From Solibacillus merdavium (lineage in GTDB: Bacteria; Bacillota; Bacilli; Bacillales_A; Planococcaceae), in assembly GCF_014836935.1 (NCBI RefSeq), contig NZ_JACSPW010000011.1, positions 1 to 64,000 of the forward strand: a DNA stretch of 64,000 nt, written 5' to 3'. A model generated the notes under the pieces. That model searched no databases. It worked only from the letters and a program-made list of their open reading frames with translations, and was not told the DNA's origin. Both the position numbers and the translations under genes were made by a program. Shown piece by piece: positions 55,392 to 64,000 of the stretch. Position 1 is the first letter of the stretch. Every line of letters starts with the position of its first letter.

Positions 55392-56114
55392 CTATAATAC
55401 TTTCCCTAAAAATGCTTTCGTACGTTCATTTTGTGGATTGCCGAATACGTCTTCCGGATGACCCTGTTCTACAATATATCCGCCATCCATGAACAGTACT
55501 CGGTCACCTACTTCGCGTGCAAAGCCCATTTCATGTGTGACAACAACCATCGTCATACCTTCTTTGGCAAGGTTTTTCATTACTTCTAAAACCTCTTTAA
55601 CCATTTCAGGGTCCAGCGCTGAGGTTGGCTCATCAAATAGCATTACTTTTGGCTTCATTGCTAAAGCACGTGCAATTGCAACACGCTGTTGTTGACCGCC
55701 TGATAATTGCTGTGGGTAATTATCCGCTTTTTCACGCAATCCAACTTTATCTAAAAGCTCCATTGCCAATTGCTCAGCATCTTGTTTGTTCAAGTTTCGA
55801 ATTTGCATTGGCGCCATCGTAATATTATCAATGACCGACATATGCGGGAACAAGTTAAACTGCTGGAATACCATCCCTACTTCTGTTCGGATTTCGTTAA
55901 TATTTGTTTTTGGATCATTAATTTGGACACCATTAATATAAATCGCGCCATCTGTAACTTCTTCCAGTAAATTCATGCATCGGAGAAATGTCGACTTACC
56001 CGATCCAGAAGGTCCAATAACACAGACTACTTCTTTTTCCTGCACTTCATAATCAATTCCCTTTAACACTTCGAGCTTGCCAAAATGCTTGTGTAAGTTT
56101 TCTACTTTAATCAT
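55392..56114 (-). CDS. Polar amino-acid ABC transporter ATP-binding protein (GlnQ type)
   Basis: 240 residues. Walker [10 protein letters not shown], signature [19 protein letters not shown], Walker [14 protein letters not shown] and H-loop [10 protein letters not shown]. Stop of the permease gene and this start are adjacent. It powers uptake with the permease at 56115 and the binding proteins. Length is typical. Confidence 0.96.
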   Translation of the reverse strand: MIKVENLHKHFGKLEVLKGIDYEVQEKEVVCVIGPSGSGKSTFLRCMNLLEEVTDGAIYINGVQINDPKTNINEIRTEVGMVFQQFNLFPHMSVIDNITMAPMQIRNLNKQDAEQLAMELLDKVGLREKADNYPQQLSGGQQQRVAIARALAMKPKVMLFDEPTSALDPEMVKEVLEVMKNLAKEGMTMVVVTHEMGFAREVGDRVLFMDGGYIVEQGHPEDVFGNPQNERTKAFLGKVL

Positions 56115-56816
56115 TTACGCCCGCTCCTTTTTCTTACGTGGGTTGTAATTGATATCGACCCGTTTTTCGATAAATGCAACGAGCTTCGTTACGGCGTATG
56201 TTAATACAAGATATAAGAACGCTGCAAATAAATATGGCTCCCAGAAACGCTGATACGTTCCGGCAACGACTTTACTCACATATAATATTTCTGCACCGGC
56301 AATAACCGTTACAAGAGATGAATCTTTCAATAATGCAATAAATTCATTCCCCAATGGTGGAATCATACGACGGAATGCTTGAGGTAAAATGACTTTACGC
56401 ATCGCCTGAGAGTGTGTTAAACCTAAAGACCTTGCTGCTTCCATTTGCCCTTTGTCTATTGATTGAATCCCTGCACGGAAAATTTCCGCATTGTATGCCG
56501 CGCTATTTAAAATTAATCCAACGATACCCGATACCCACCAACCTTGTGATGAACCAAAAATAGTTGGAATAACAGCTAAGTGAATTAATAATAATTGCAC
56601 TAGCAATGGTGTACCACGGAATACGTCTACATAAATTTTAGCCGGCCAATAAATCAATTTTTTTTTCGAAACTTGGCCTAACCCTAAAAGCAGACCGAAA
56701 ATGATACCACCAATATAACCACATGCTGTTAAAACAATAGTCGCCCAAAGTCCTTTTGCATATAGCTCACGGTAGTTCCAGATAATTTCCCAACGGAAAA
56801 AATCAAAAAACTCCAT
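56115..56816 (-). CDS. Polar amino-acid ABC transporter permease (HisM/GlnP type)
   Basis: 233 residues with about five membrane helices. IVLTACGYIGGIIFGLLLGL opens the His/Glu/Gln/Arg permease family domain; RGTPLLVQLLLIHL and the EAA-loop EAARSLGLTHSQAMRKVILP follow. A single permease gene suggests a homodimer. It lies 30 bp after the binding-protein gene. Confidence 0.95.
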   Translation of the reverse strand: MEFFDFFRWEIIWNYRELYAKGLWATIVLTACGYIGGIIFGLLLGLGQVSKKKLIYWPAKIYVDVFRGTPLLVQLLLIHLAVIPTIFGSSQGWWVSGIVGLILNSAAYNAEIFRAGIQSIDKGQMEAARSLGLTHSQAMRKVILPQAFRRMIPPLGNEFIALLKDSSLVTVIAGAEILYVSKVVAGTYQRFWEPYLFAAFLYLVLTYAVTKLVAFIEKRVDINYNPRKKKERA

Positions 56817-56846
56817 CTGAAACCCTCCAATAAATTAAAATATTGC

Positions 56847-57626
56847 TTATTCGATTTCTGTACCTGTAATTTCAGCTAACTTGCCATTAGCTTTAATCTT
56901 TTGCAGACCTTCATTTAAAATATTTAACAACTCTGTATTACCTTTTTTCACCATGAAACCAAAGTAATCCTTTTCAAATGAATCGTCTTCGATTGCTTTT
57001 AAACCTGAATCAGGATTGTTTTCTAAGTATTCCAAAATAACAATATTATCTCCAATTGCTGCATCTGCAGCGCCTGTTAATACTTCAGTAAGGGCAATCG
57101 AGAAGTTTTCATATCCTAAAATATTTGAACTTGCTACCCCCTGTAAGTTCTTAGCTGCTTCATGACCTGTCGTATTAAGCTGTACGGCTACTTTTTTGTC
57201 TTTAATATCTTCCAAAGAGGCAATTGTCGAACCTTCTTTTGTCACGATCAATAATGTTGCTTCATAATATGGGTCTGTGAAATCAAATGATTGTTTACGC
57301 TCATCTGTAATCGTAATTGCCGCTGCACCCATATCAATTTCCTCAGTTGTTACTTGGCTTAACATTGAATCCCAGCCTACATTTTTAATTTCTGTTTCAA
57401 TGCCCATCTCTTCGCCAATTGCTGCTAAAATCTCAGCATCAAAGCCTACTACATTCCCTTTATCATCTAAATACTCAAAAGGAGCGTATGTCGCTTCCGT
57501 ACCGGCTACGATTTTTGTATATTCTTTATCCCCTATAGATGTTTTTTCATCTGCACCACATGCTGTTAATATCATTGAAGCTGCTGCTAAAGGAGCTGCC
57601 CATTTAAATAATTTTCTAGCGTTCAT
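56847..57626 (-). CDS. Polar amino-acid ABC transporter substrate-binding lipoprotein (paralogue 2)
   Basis: 259 residues. Signal peptide with lipobox LTAC, then IVAGTEATYAPFEYLDDKGN, GAAAITITDERKQSFDFTDP and LNTTGHEAAKNLQ. It is first in the operon with permease and ATPase. It parallels the protein at 54456 throughout, a tandem duplication that flanks the transporter genes. Confidence 0.94.
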   Translation of the reverse strand: MNARKLFKWAAPLAAASMILTACGADEKTSIGDKEYTKIVAGTEATYAPFEYLDDKGNVVGFDAEILAAIGEEMGIETEIKNVGWDSMLSQVTTEEIDMGAAAITITDERKQSFDFTDPYYEATLLIVTKEGSTIASLEDIKDKKVAVQLNTTGHEAAKNLQGVASSNILGYENFSIALTEVLTGAADAAIGDNIVILEYLENNPDSGLKAIEDDSFEKDYFGFMVKKGNTELLNILNEGLQKIKANGKLAEITGTEIE

Positions 57627-58347
57627 TATGAATATCCTCCTGGATTTTTAAGTTTTTTAATTAATATCTTGTTCAATTATATTAATTCCCCAATTAATAT
57701 ACAACATTTAATTTTTAAAAAATTGATTATTATTGCAGTATGATGAATTTTTATAACAAAAATGATAAGAAATCTGCATATCTTTTAATATTTATTCATT
57801 AAATTAATATATCATTATTATTTTCAAACCTCCTGTGTACTATGGGCACTGTATTTTATTTCCTCTTTTTTAGAAATTTAGGTTCATCACCATAACATGT
57901 GGTTGCCTAACTAATAAAATTTCACTTAATTGATTAGTGGGTACGGCAAGACAGTGCTAAAGCGTCCGACCAACTTCGAGTGGGAAAACGCCTTGATAGA
58001 TAGAAAGTGCCTTATTTTTGTTTAAAAAATAATTCGCCATAAAAAAATAAGTTTTTCATTGCCCTTCTAAAATAACGGGAGATTTTACCGTTATTTGAAT
58101 GATGTAGCTTGTTTTTGAATAAATAAGGGAACGTTTTACCGTTATTTTAAATAAAATCCTGGAATTTCATGTTTTTTAGGTCAATAACGGAAATCCCTTC
58201 CCTTATTTTGACTATTTTTTATGTTATTTTAGAAATAACGGAAATTCATTCCTCTATTTTTCTCATTACGCAATTCAATCAGATTGTGCGACTTTTAAAG
58301 GTTTATTAAATTTGTCCTGGTTTTGTAAACATTTTTTGGAGGATATG
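57627..58347. other. Intergenic region with element B copy 2
   Basis: 57640-57830 is AT-rich promoter DNA for the amino-acid importer. 57940-58015 is more GC-rich, with fragments recalling the dispersed repeats. 58070-58259 is element B copy 2. No gene. Confidence 0.6.
58070..58259. repeat. Element B, copy 2: four spaced 27-bp imperfect palindromes
   Basis: Units at 58070-58096, 58121-58147, 58182-58208 and 58233-58259, intervals 51, 61, 51. The first reads AAATAACGGGAGATTTTACC plus GTTATTT. The spacing is exactly that of the first four units at 40935. Confidence 0.88.
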
Positions 58348-58950
58348 ATGAAGATAAAAAATAAAATACCAGACTATATCGTGTGTATTTTCTTAGGAGT
58401 ATCCTTAGGTGCAATATCCAAATATTTAGATACAATCGCCATTGTAGATGGGAGTTGGTGGTTAGGTGTTCTAAGTTATTTTGGGGATTTATTCACAAGA
58501 TTAGGCATCTGGGTATTGATTGCAACATTTATAGCTGCATATAGTAGAACATTTATCAGGTCTGCTATTAATACATTTCTATTTTTTATGGGAATGCTAG
58601 TGAGTTATTATATTTATTCAGCTTATTTATTCGGATTTTTCCCGACAAGTTATTTTATACTTTGGGGTACCGTAGCACTTGCCTCTCCTGTGCTTGGAAT
58701 CATTGTATGGGGGGCTAAAAACAAGAAGCCACTATACTTTGGCTTACCCGCCTTGCCTATGGGGTTAATGTTGAGTCTATCTTTAGGGATGGGTTTGTTT
58801 TATATTTCCTTGAATTATATTGAAGAATTAATTATGTATATTATCTTGTGCATAATCTTTTACAAAGATCCTAAACAAATGGTGATAACTATTGTCCTTT
58901 CATTTGTAATTGGATTTATTACTGAACAAATAATTCCATTTCATTTTTGA
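58348..58950 (+). CDS. DUF6518-like integral membrane protein
   Basis: 200 residues from ATG 58348 (GGAGG five bases upstream); ATG 58345 is closer than ideal. Six or more hydrophobic segments, with SRTFIRSAINTFLFFMGMLV and LASPVLGIIVWGAKNKKPLY typical of a small family of unknown membrane proteins in Bacilli. The family name is from memory and tentative. It is monocistronic. The function is unknown. Confidence 0.65.
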   Translation: MKIKNKIPDYIVCIFLGVSLGAISKYLDTIAIVDGSWWLGVLSYFGDLFTRLGIWVLIATFIAAYSRTFIRSAINTFLFFMGMLVSYYIYSAYLFGFFPTSYFILWGTVALASPVLGIIVWGAKNKKPLYFGLPALPMGLMLSLSLGMGLFYISLNYIEELIMYIILCIIFYKDPKQMVITIVLSFVIGFITEQIIPFHF

Positions 58951-59562
58951 ATCTAATTACGTTCTAGCATATTAGGTACACGAATTCGACTACAATCAGG
59001 AGCGAATGTGCAGTAAAAATTACTTCTCTTAGAACGGACTCTTAAATCACCAACTTATGGTGATGGACCATAATCCAGGGCAATTCTTTATGCAGTACAA
59101 AAAAAGACTACTTAGCGGAAATTTCCCGAAAGTAGTCTTAGAATGTATAATTTTTTTAAGAGAATGAAGGATAAAAGGAACCGGTACAGTGATTCCTTTT
59201 ATCCTAACAAAAAATCCATCCTCCATTGTAGAGAATTAACTACTATGCTATTTTTCTACAATTGGTATAGAAAAGTATATGAAAACAGTAAAATGGCGTC
59301 CTATAGGGACATTATAATATAGTATCGCTTGAACATAACCTTTAATAATTTACTAATTATCCACACTTTTTTCAAGTCTAAATTATAAATTTCACTTAAA
59401 AATTTCAAATATATTTTAAAAGTACGTTTAATTTATACAGAAATCGGAAATTTATAGTATAGTGTCCAAAAGTAAATGTTAAATAATGGCAGTAATAGTA
59501 CATATCATCCTATTAAATATAGAATGCCAATACTTAATTATTCATTGATAAAAAAAAAAAAA
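58951..59562. other. Intergenic region with two hairpins
   Basis: AAGACTACTT (59106-59115) pairs with AAGTAGTCTT (59132-59141), with a minus-strand T-run, as in a minus-strand terminator. AGGATAAAAGGA (59168-59179) pairs with TCCTTTTATCCT (59194-59205). No open frame explains them. A small RNA from the minus strand is possible. Confidence 0.45.
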
Positions 59563-59634
59563 CGCCCTCGGAGGGAATCGAACCCCCAGCCTCAGAACCG
59601 GAATCTGAAGTGTTATCCATTACACCACGAGGAC
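59563..59634 (-). tRNA. tRNA-Arg (anticodon CCG)
   Basis: On the minus strand the sequence starts GTCCTCGTGGTGTAATGGAT. It has acceptor pairing GTCCTCG/CGAGGGC, D-arm, anticodon stem TCAGA/TCTGA with loop TTCCGGT (anticodon CCG), and T-arm GGGGGTTCGATTCCC. CCA is not encoded. A T-run after the 3' end may terminate the transcript. It reads CGG codons. Confidence 0.95.
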
Positions 59635-59712
59635 AAAATAAGTATATGTTCAACTTTTCCCATTATACAGATGGTACGCCATATTTTCAATAGCAAAAGT
59701 CAGAGTTTATAT

Positions 59713-59742
59713 TTGACCATAACTGACTAATACGTGTATGAT
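59713..59742 (+). promoter_or_regulatory. Sigma-A-like promoter of clpP
   Basis: TTGACC (59713) and TATGAT (59737) are separated by 18 bp. The -35 overlaps GGTCAAATAT on the minus strand, one half of a CtsR-like site; a full tandem heptad is not present. Confidence 0.6.
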
Positions 59743-59820
59743 AGGTTTACAGCTGAAATGATTTCCATTTTTCAGCATAAGAATTCGAATAAAAAGCTTT
59801 AACAAAGGGAGGATTATTCA

Positions 59821-60414
59821 ATGAACTTAATTCCTACAGTTATTGAACAAACAAATCGCGGGGAACGTGCATATGACATTTATTCACGTTTATTAAAAGA
59901 CCGCATCATTTTATTAGGTAGCGGAATCGATGACAACGTATCAAACTCAATCGTTGCACAGCTACTATTTTTAGAAGCAGAAGATCCAGATAAAGACATC
60001 TACCTATACATTAACTCACCAGGTGGTTCAATCACATCAGGTATGGCCATTTATGATACGATGAACTTCATCAAGCCGGATGTTTCAACAATTTGTATCG
60101 GTATGGCTGCATCAATGGGTGCTTTCTTACTTTCTGCTGGTGCAAAAGGTAAACGTATTGCATTACCAAATGCAGAAGTGATGATTCACCAACCACTTGG
60201 TGGCGCACAAGGTCAAGCAACAGAAATCGAAATCGCAGCAAAACGTATTTTACACTTACGTGAAAAGCTGAATAGAATCATGGCTGAAAACACTGGTCAA
60301 TCTTTCGAAACATTGTCACGTGATACAGATCGTGATAACTTCATGACTGCCGAGCAAGCGAAAGACTATGGCTTAATCGACAAAATCTATGAGCGTAACC
60401 AATTAAAGAAATAA
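59821..60414 (+). CDS. clpP: ATP-dependent Clp protease proteolytic subunit
   Basis: 197 residues. The catalytic triad lies in [11 protein letters not shown] (Ser), [11 protein letters not shown] (His) and DTDRDNFM (Asp). Substrates arrive through ClpX, ClpC or ClpE; tmRNA-tagged proteins are among them. GGGAGG precedes the ATG. It is monocistronic with a strong terminator. Confidence 0.99.
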   Translation: MNLIPTVIEQTNRGERAYDIYSRLLKDRIILLGSGIDDNVSNSIVAQLLFLEAEDPDKDIYLYINSPGGSITSGMAIYDTMNFIKPDVSTICIGMAASMGAFLLSAGAKGKRIALPNAEVMIHQPLGGAQGQATEIEIAAKRILHLREKLNRIMAENTGQSFETLSRDTDRDNFMTAEQAKDYGLIDKIYERNQLKK

Positions 60415-60427
60415 TACAGCACGAAGC

Positions 60428-60466
60428 ATGCAGGAGTTTATCCTGTGTGCTTTTTTTAGTTTTTAG
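60428..60466 (+). terminator. Terminator of clpP
   Basis: AAGCATGCAGGA pairs with TCCTGTGTGCTT around GTTTA, then TTTTT. Confidence 0.85.
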
Positions 60467-60594
60467 TGTATTTCATTTCAATTATCCGCTAGGAACTATG
60501 CAATAGAATATTTTTATTCCCCACTCGCTCTGGTGACTTTGAAAAGTATTATAATTGGTGACTCCAAAAATTATATTATCCAATTTAATAAGAA

Positions 60595-60735
60595 TAATCG
60601 CCACAAAGGTAAGCATATTCGCCACTTTCAATTGAATATTCGCCACTGTGCTTCATTTATTCGTCACTTTCAATCGAATATTCGCCACTGTGCTTCATTT
60701 ATTCGCCACTCCTCAATAAATATTCGCCACTTTGC
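60595..60735 (+). repeat. 21-bp-period TATTCGCCACT array
   Basis: TATTCGCCACT/TATTCGTCACT heads start at 60616, 60637, 60658, 60679, 60700 and 60721, exactly 21 bp apart; a weaker TAATCGCCAC unit is at 60595. Degenerate units may extend to 60553. The tails CAATTGAA/CAATCGAA and GTGCTTCATT alternate. Confidence 0.88.
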
Positions 60736-60765
60736 ACAATGCTTTATGCTCCTCTACTCTGTATA

Positions 60766-60812
60766 TAAAAATAAAGCACAACCTTTTCATCCTGTGAAAT
60801 GGCTGTGCTTTT
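60766..60812 (-). terminator. Terminator of crh
   Basis: On the minus strand AAGCACAGCC pairs with GGTTGTGCTT with a long loop, then TATTTT. Confidence 0.7.
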
Positions 60813-60816
60813 CAAG

Positions 60817-61074
60817 TTAGTTTGCTTTTTCGATTAAAAGCTGTAGAGCGTTAATGGCTTTTTCTTCATCGTGACCATCAGCACATAATGTGACAACCGT
60901 TCCTTTTGCCACAGCTAAGCTCATAATTCCCATGATCGATTTTGCATTTACTTTTTTCGTATCCTTTTGTAAAAAGACATCTGCTTTAAAACGATTTGCT
61001 TCTTGTACGAATAATGCAGCTTGTCTTGCCTGTAAGCCGGATTTCAGCTTTACTTCTACTTGTTTTTCGATCAT
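60817..61074 (-). CDS. crh: HPr-like catabolite repression protein Crh
   Basis: 85 residues from ATG 61074 after GGGAG. The HPr fold is complete. The site that is His15 in HPr is Gln here (SGLQARQAAL), so it cannot take part in PTS transfer. The regulatory Ser46 is present in NAKSIMGIMSL. Ser46-phosphorylated Crh is a corepressor with CcpA. Its position after whiA matches Bacillus. Confidence 0.96.
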   Translation of the reverse strand: MIEKQVEVKLKSGLQARQAALFVQEANRFKADVFLQKDTKKVNAKSIMGIMSLAVAKGTVVTLCADGHDEEKAINALQLLIEKAN

Positions 61075-61252
61075 CTTGATATACTCCCTTTCACAACCGT
61101 TCATCGCTTCTTTTATTTATCTTATCGAAATTATTCGAAAAGAACAATAATAGATTACGGTATTTATGAAATCGCCACCATTATTAACTATACCTTAGCA
61201 TAAATGGACTTAAATCGTTAGTTTATAAAAAAAACCCGCGCAATCAATGTGG

Positions 61253-62194
61253 CTAAATCTTTTCCCCACGTCGAATGGCCTCCGCTATATCATCGATTTT
61301 ACGTAACCGATGATTAACACCCGATTTACTTACAACGCCAGTTGATACCATCTCGCCAAGCTCTTTTAATGTGACATCCTGATATTCCACTCGAAGACGG
61401 GCAATTTCCCGTAGTTTTTCGGGTAATTGATCAAGTCCCATTGCATTATCAATATAGCGGATATTTTCAACTTGTCGCAGTGCTGCACCAATTGTCTTAT
61501 TCAGGTTAGCAGTTTCACAGTTTACGATTCGATTCACACTGTTTCGCATATCTCTTATGATTCGTACATCTTCAAACTTCAGCATTGCCTGAACGGCACC
61601 AACTAAATTCATAAAATCCGAAATTTTTTCTGCCTCTTTTAAATAAGTGACATAGCCTTTTTTTCGTTCGATCGTTTTTGCATTGAGATCATAGCGATTC
61701 ATTAGCTGTGCCAACGCTTCCCCGTGCTCCTTATATAAAGAATAGATTTCCAAATGATAAGAGGAAGTCTCCGGGTTATTGACCGAACCACCTGCTAAAA
61801 ATGCACCACGTAAATAGGCACGGCGCTCACTGTTTTTCGGAATAATAGTTTTTGAAATCGTATGATTAAATTCAAATGAATTCGATACAATTTCTAAATC
61901 ATCCAATATTTCACGGGCACCTTCCCGAACACGGCATATATACACATTATTCTTCTTCAGGCGCATCTTTTTCCGCACAAGAAGCTCTACATTATATGGA
62001 TAGAGCCTTTTTACGATGATATATAGTCGTCGTGCTATTGCAGCATTCTCTGTTTGAACATCCAAGCTTATTTGGCGATTCGCAAAGCTTAAAGAACCAT
62101 TCATTCGTATAAGGGCGGACACTTCAGCCTTTAAACAACTGTCATTTGCTTCAACCTGTGTAAGCTCTTTTTTTGTTTCCGATGCAAAGGACAT
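61253..62194 (-). CDS. whiA: WhiA, sporulation/cell-division DNA-binding protein
   Basis: 313 residues. An N-terminal degenerate LAGLIDADG homing-endonuclease fold ([20 protein letters not shown] region) and a C-terminal helix-turn-helix with [20 protein letters not shown] and [12 protein letters not shown]. In Bacilli it influences division and chromosome segregation. It follows yvcK by 49 bp in the rapZ-yvcK-whiA-crh operon. Confidence 0.97.
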   Translation of the reverse strand: MSFASETKKELTQVEANDSCLKAEVSALIRMNGSLSFANRQISLDVQTENAAIARRLYIIVKRLYPYNVELLVRKKMRLKKNNVYICRVREGAREILDDLEIVSNSFEFNHTISKTIIPKNSERRAYLRGAFLAGGSVNNPETSSYHLEIYSLYKEHGEALAQLMNRYDLNAKTIERKKGYVTYLKEAEKISDFMNLVGAVQAMLKFEDVRIIRDMRNSVNRIVNCETANLNKTIGAALRQVENIRYIDNAMGLDQLPEKLREIARLRVEYQDVTLKELGEMVSTGVVSKSGVNHRLRKIDDIAEAIRRGEKI

Positions 62195-62243
62195 GTATGT
62201 GCTCCCCCTTTCCTAGCAAACTATGTAGTGATTACATGTAATA

Positions 62244-63218
62244 TTACTGCATCGTTTGTTGTTTTAGTTTTGTATATTCACAAAGCCAATCCGCTAAATT
62301 AGTCGCATCATGACGTACTGTTCCATTTTGGATAAGTGCAATTTCTTTTTTAATAATATTGATGCCCATATCTTTTATTCTATCTATATCAAATTTTACG
62401 GGCTCAGCATTTTCTTCTCGATAGTTTTCGTAAATTAACGATGGAAGCTCTTTTTCATTAATCAATACCGATTCAATAAACGGCTCGCCTACATGAGTAT
62501 GAATGGCCTCAATATGCTGCGAGGTTGTATATTTACTCGTCTCACCTTGTTGAGTCATTAAATTGGCTATATAAATTTTTTCACCTTTTGCACGAACGAC
62601 CGCCTGGCCAATTCCTTTCACTAATAAGTTCGGAATGATGCTCGTATAAAGACTACCTGGTCCAATCAAAATAAAATCCGCGCGTTCAATTGCATGAACC
62701 GCAGCTGGTAACGGTTTTAAATTGCTCGGCTCTAAATAAACACGCTTAATTGGAGCATGGCCAGACGGAATTTTTGACTCCCCAATAACGTCTGAACCAT
62801 CCATTAATTCAGCATGTAAAGTTACTTTTTTATTTGCGGCAGGTATGACTTTTCCGTGCACGTTCAAAACTTTACTCATTTCTGCAATGGCATGGTTAAA
62901 ATCACCTGTAATTTCCGTTAAAGCTGTTAGCATTAGATTGCCTAGAGAATGTCCGCCCAAGTCATTGGATTGTGAAAAGCGATATTGAAACATTTGCTCA
63001 ACTAAGGGCTCCACATCCGACAATGCTGCTATTACATTCCGTACATCCCCTGGAGGTGGAATATCATAGTCATCCCGTAAACGCCCAGAAGAGCCACCGT
63101 CATCTGCTACCGTAACGATGGCTGTAATATCAAATGCGTGTTGCTTTAAACCTCGTAATATCGTAGAAAGCCCTGTCCCCCCACCGATAACGACAATACG
63201 CGTTCTCTTTTTCTTCAT
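62244..63218 (-). CDS. yvcK: YvcK/GlmR (gluconeogenesis and cell-wall precursor factor)
   Basis: 324 residues of the CofD-like family. VVIGGGTGLSTILRGLKQHA begins the nucleotide-sugar-binding domain; TVADDGGSSGRLRDDYDIPP follows. GlmR binds UDP-GlcNAc and stimulates GlmS. The start lies 4 bp after the rapZ stop. Confidence 0.97.
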   Translation of the reverse strand: MKKKRTRIVVIGGGTGLSTILRGLKQHAFDITAIVTVADDGGSSGRLRDDYDIPPPGDVRNVIAALSDVEPLVEQMFQYRFSQSNDLGGHSLGNLMLTALTEITGDFNHAIAEMSKVLNVHGKVIPAANKKVTLHAELMDGSDVIGESKIPSGHAPIKRVYLEPSNLKPLPAAVHAIERADFILIGPGSLYTSIIPNLLVKGIGQAVVRAKGEKIYIANLMTQQGETSKYTTSQHIEAIHTHVGEPFIESVLINEKELPSLIYENYREENAEPVKFDIDRIKDMGINIIKKEIALIQNGTVRHDATNLADWLCEYTKLKQQTMQ

Positions 63219-63222
63219 TTAA

Positions 63223-64000
63223 TCAATCCTTTCTATGATTGATATCTCTATGTGAAATGATGACTTGGTCATTTTTTGCTAACAGTTTGCCAAAGTATTC
63301 AGCGAGCGTTACCGAGCGATGTTGACCACCTGTACAGCCAAATGCGATCACTAGCTGTGATTTTCCTTCACTGCGGTAATGCGGAATCATAAATGTAAAC
63401 AAGTCCGTTAGTTTGGCAATGAGCTGTTGTGTTTCTTCCGTTGCAAGCACATATGAAGAAACCTCTGTCTGAAGTCCTGTTTTATGTCGCAATTCTTCAA
63501 CATAATAGGGGTTTTTCAAAAAACGTACATCAAACACTAAATCGGCATCGATCGGTAAGCCATGTTTAAAGCCAAATGACATAATATTTAGTGAAAAAGT
63601 TGGGCTGCTCATATTCGAAAATTCCTGTGCAATGCGTTCGCGTAACTCCCGTGGTTTCAACTTGGATGTATTTACAATTGTTTTTGCACGGCCTTTTACC
63701 TCTGAAAGCAATTCCCGTTCCTGTTGAATTCCTTCCAATGGTAAACCTTGTGTTGCAAGTGGGTGTGAACGACGAGATTCTTTATAACGTCGAACTAAAG
63801 TGGCATCGTCGGACTCTAAAAATAAAATCCGGAGTAAAATATCCTCTTCATTCATTAACGCGTCGAGCGATTCGATTAATGACCCAAAAAATTCTCTCCC
63901 ACGTAAATCCATTACGACGGCGATACGTGAAATTTTCTTTTCCGAATCTTTCATTAGTGCTAAAAAAGTAGTCAAAAGTTCCGGTGGTAAATTATCGACG
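63223..64000 (-). CDS. rapZ: RapZ (RNase adapter/nucleotide-binding protein), 5' end cut by window
   Basis: 259 codons are seen. The N-terminal P-loop is outside the window; the visible part starts [20 protein letters not shown]. The C-terminal domain, with [20 protein letters not shown] and [20 protein letters not shown], is complete. RapZ-type proteins bind nucleotides and in Gram-negatives route GlmZ RNA; in Bacilli the function is less clear. It heads the visible operon. Confidence 0.97.
   Translation of the reverse strand, partial: VDNLPPELLTTFLALMKDSEKKISRIAVVMDLRGREFFGSLIESLDALMNEEDILLRILFLESDDATLVRRYKESRRSHPLATQGLPLEGIQQERELLSEVKGRAKTIVNTSKLKPRELRERIAQEFSNMSSPTFSLNIMSFGFKHGLPIDADLVFDVRFLKNPYYVEELRHKTGLQTEVSSYVLATEETQQLIAKLTDLFTFMIPHYRSEGKSQLVIAFGCTGGQHRSVTLAEYFGKLLAKNDQVIISHRDINHRKD

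Larger units (their letters stand above)
60415..60816. other. clpP-crh intergenic region
   Basis: It contains the clpP terminator, the TATTCGCCACT array (60595-60735) and the crh terminator. A 95-codon plus-strand frame is the repeat translated and is not a gene. Confidence 0.75.

Noticed and set aside
57940-58015. Further copy of the dispersed GC-rich repeat
   Set aside because: Only short fragments resemble the family, which is too little to call.
59700-59735. Full CtsR operator upstream of clpP
   Set aside because: Only one GGTCAAA heptad is present; the second heptad of the tandem repeat is missing.
60533-60820. 95-codon plus-strand open frame with NIRHF repeats
   Set aside because: It is the TATTCGCCACT array read in frame; a period of 21 bp keeps the frame open by arithmetic.

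Overview
The window looks like the chromosome of a spore-forming, low-GC Bacillota of the Lysinibacillus/Solibacillus (Planococcaceae/Caryophanaceae) type. The evidence is the gene order rapZ-yvcK-whiA-crh-clpP, the cggR-gapA-pgk-tpiA-gpmI-eno glycolytic cluster, secG-est-rnr-smpB-ssrA, a CotF-type coat protein, and a tmRNA whose encoded tag reads GKQQNFAFAA. The genus is inferred from overall protein resemblance and is not proven.

Layout. (1) 1-7443: the right end of an integrated element abutting the 3' end of ssrA. It carries a cut-off defence-like gene, a Rad52/Sak-like single-strand-annealing candidate, a lone PD-(D/E)XK-like protein, radC, a gene II/X-type replication protein, an excisionase-like gene and a truncated tyrosine integrase. 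(2) 7444-12512: ssrA, smpB, rnr and est. (3) 12631-17680: a TasA/CalY-SipW surface-fibre module with a LuxR-type regulator, inserted between est and secG and flanked by 48-bp direct repeats of a terminator hairpin. (4) 17691-24181: secG, an iron-complex ABC transporter divergent from a pair of GATase/ThuA-like genes around a Fur-like box, a small lipoprotein, and a NERD-domain protein. (5) 24702-29354: an LmrB-like MFS pump, its TetR regulator with recognisable operators, and a two-gene cassette resembling the L-ATC to L-cysteine pathway. (6) 29505-37478: the glycolytic regulon with a CggR operator. (7) 37789-41491: YgcG/TPM and LemA, CotF, and small proteins. (8) 41279-53866: a complete reductive pyrimidine catabolic locus: NCS1 permease, PreA, PreT, dihydropyrimidinase, MmsA-type dehydrogenase, omega-aminotransferase, PucR regulator and an N-carbamoyl-amino-acid hydrolase. 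(9) 54044-58950: a PLA2-like protein, a polar amino-acid ABC importer with two paralogous binding proteins, and a membrane protein. (10) 59563-64000: tRNA-Arg(CCG), clpP, crh, whiA, yvcK and partial rapZ.

The most unusual signal is in the intergenic DNA. Three dispersed copies (near 24.3, 37.6 and 47.7 kb) of one element each hold nine TTCTAATA-type boxes. Their start-to-start spacing is nearly the same in all three: 20-21, 20-21, 19, then five times 21 bp. Two copies (near 41.0 and 58.1 kb) of a second element hold 27-bp imperfect palindromes spaced exactly 51, 61 and 51 bp. A further 21-bp-period array (60.6 kb) uses the head TATTCGCCACT. Fixed geometry with variable spacers suggests helically phased protein-binding arrays or structured RNA rather than simple satellites; this is inference. 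A second theme is that two cargo modules (2484-3830 and 12694-17582) sit between near-duplicate terminator hairpins, suggesting that terminators serve as insertion or recombination sites.
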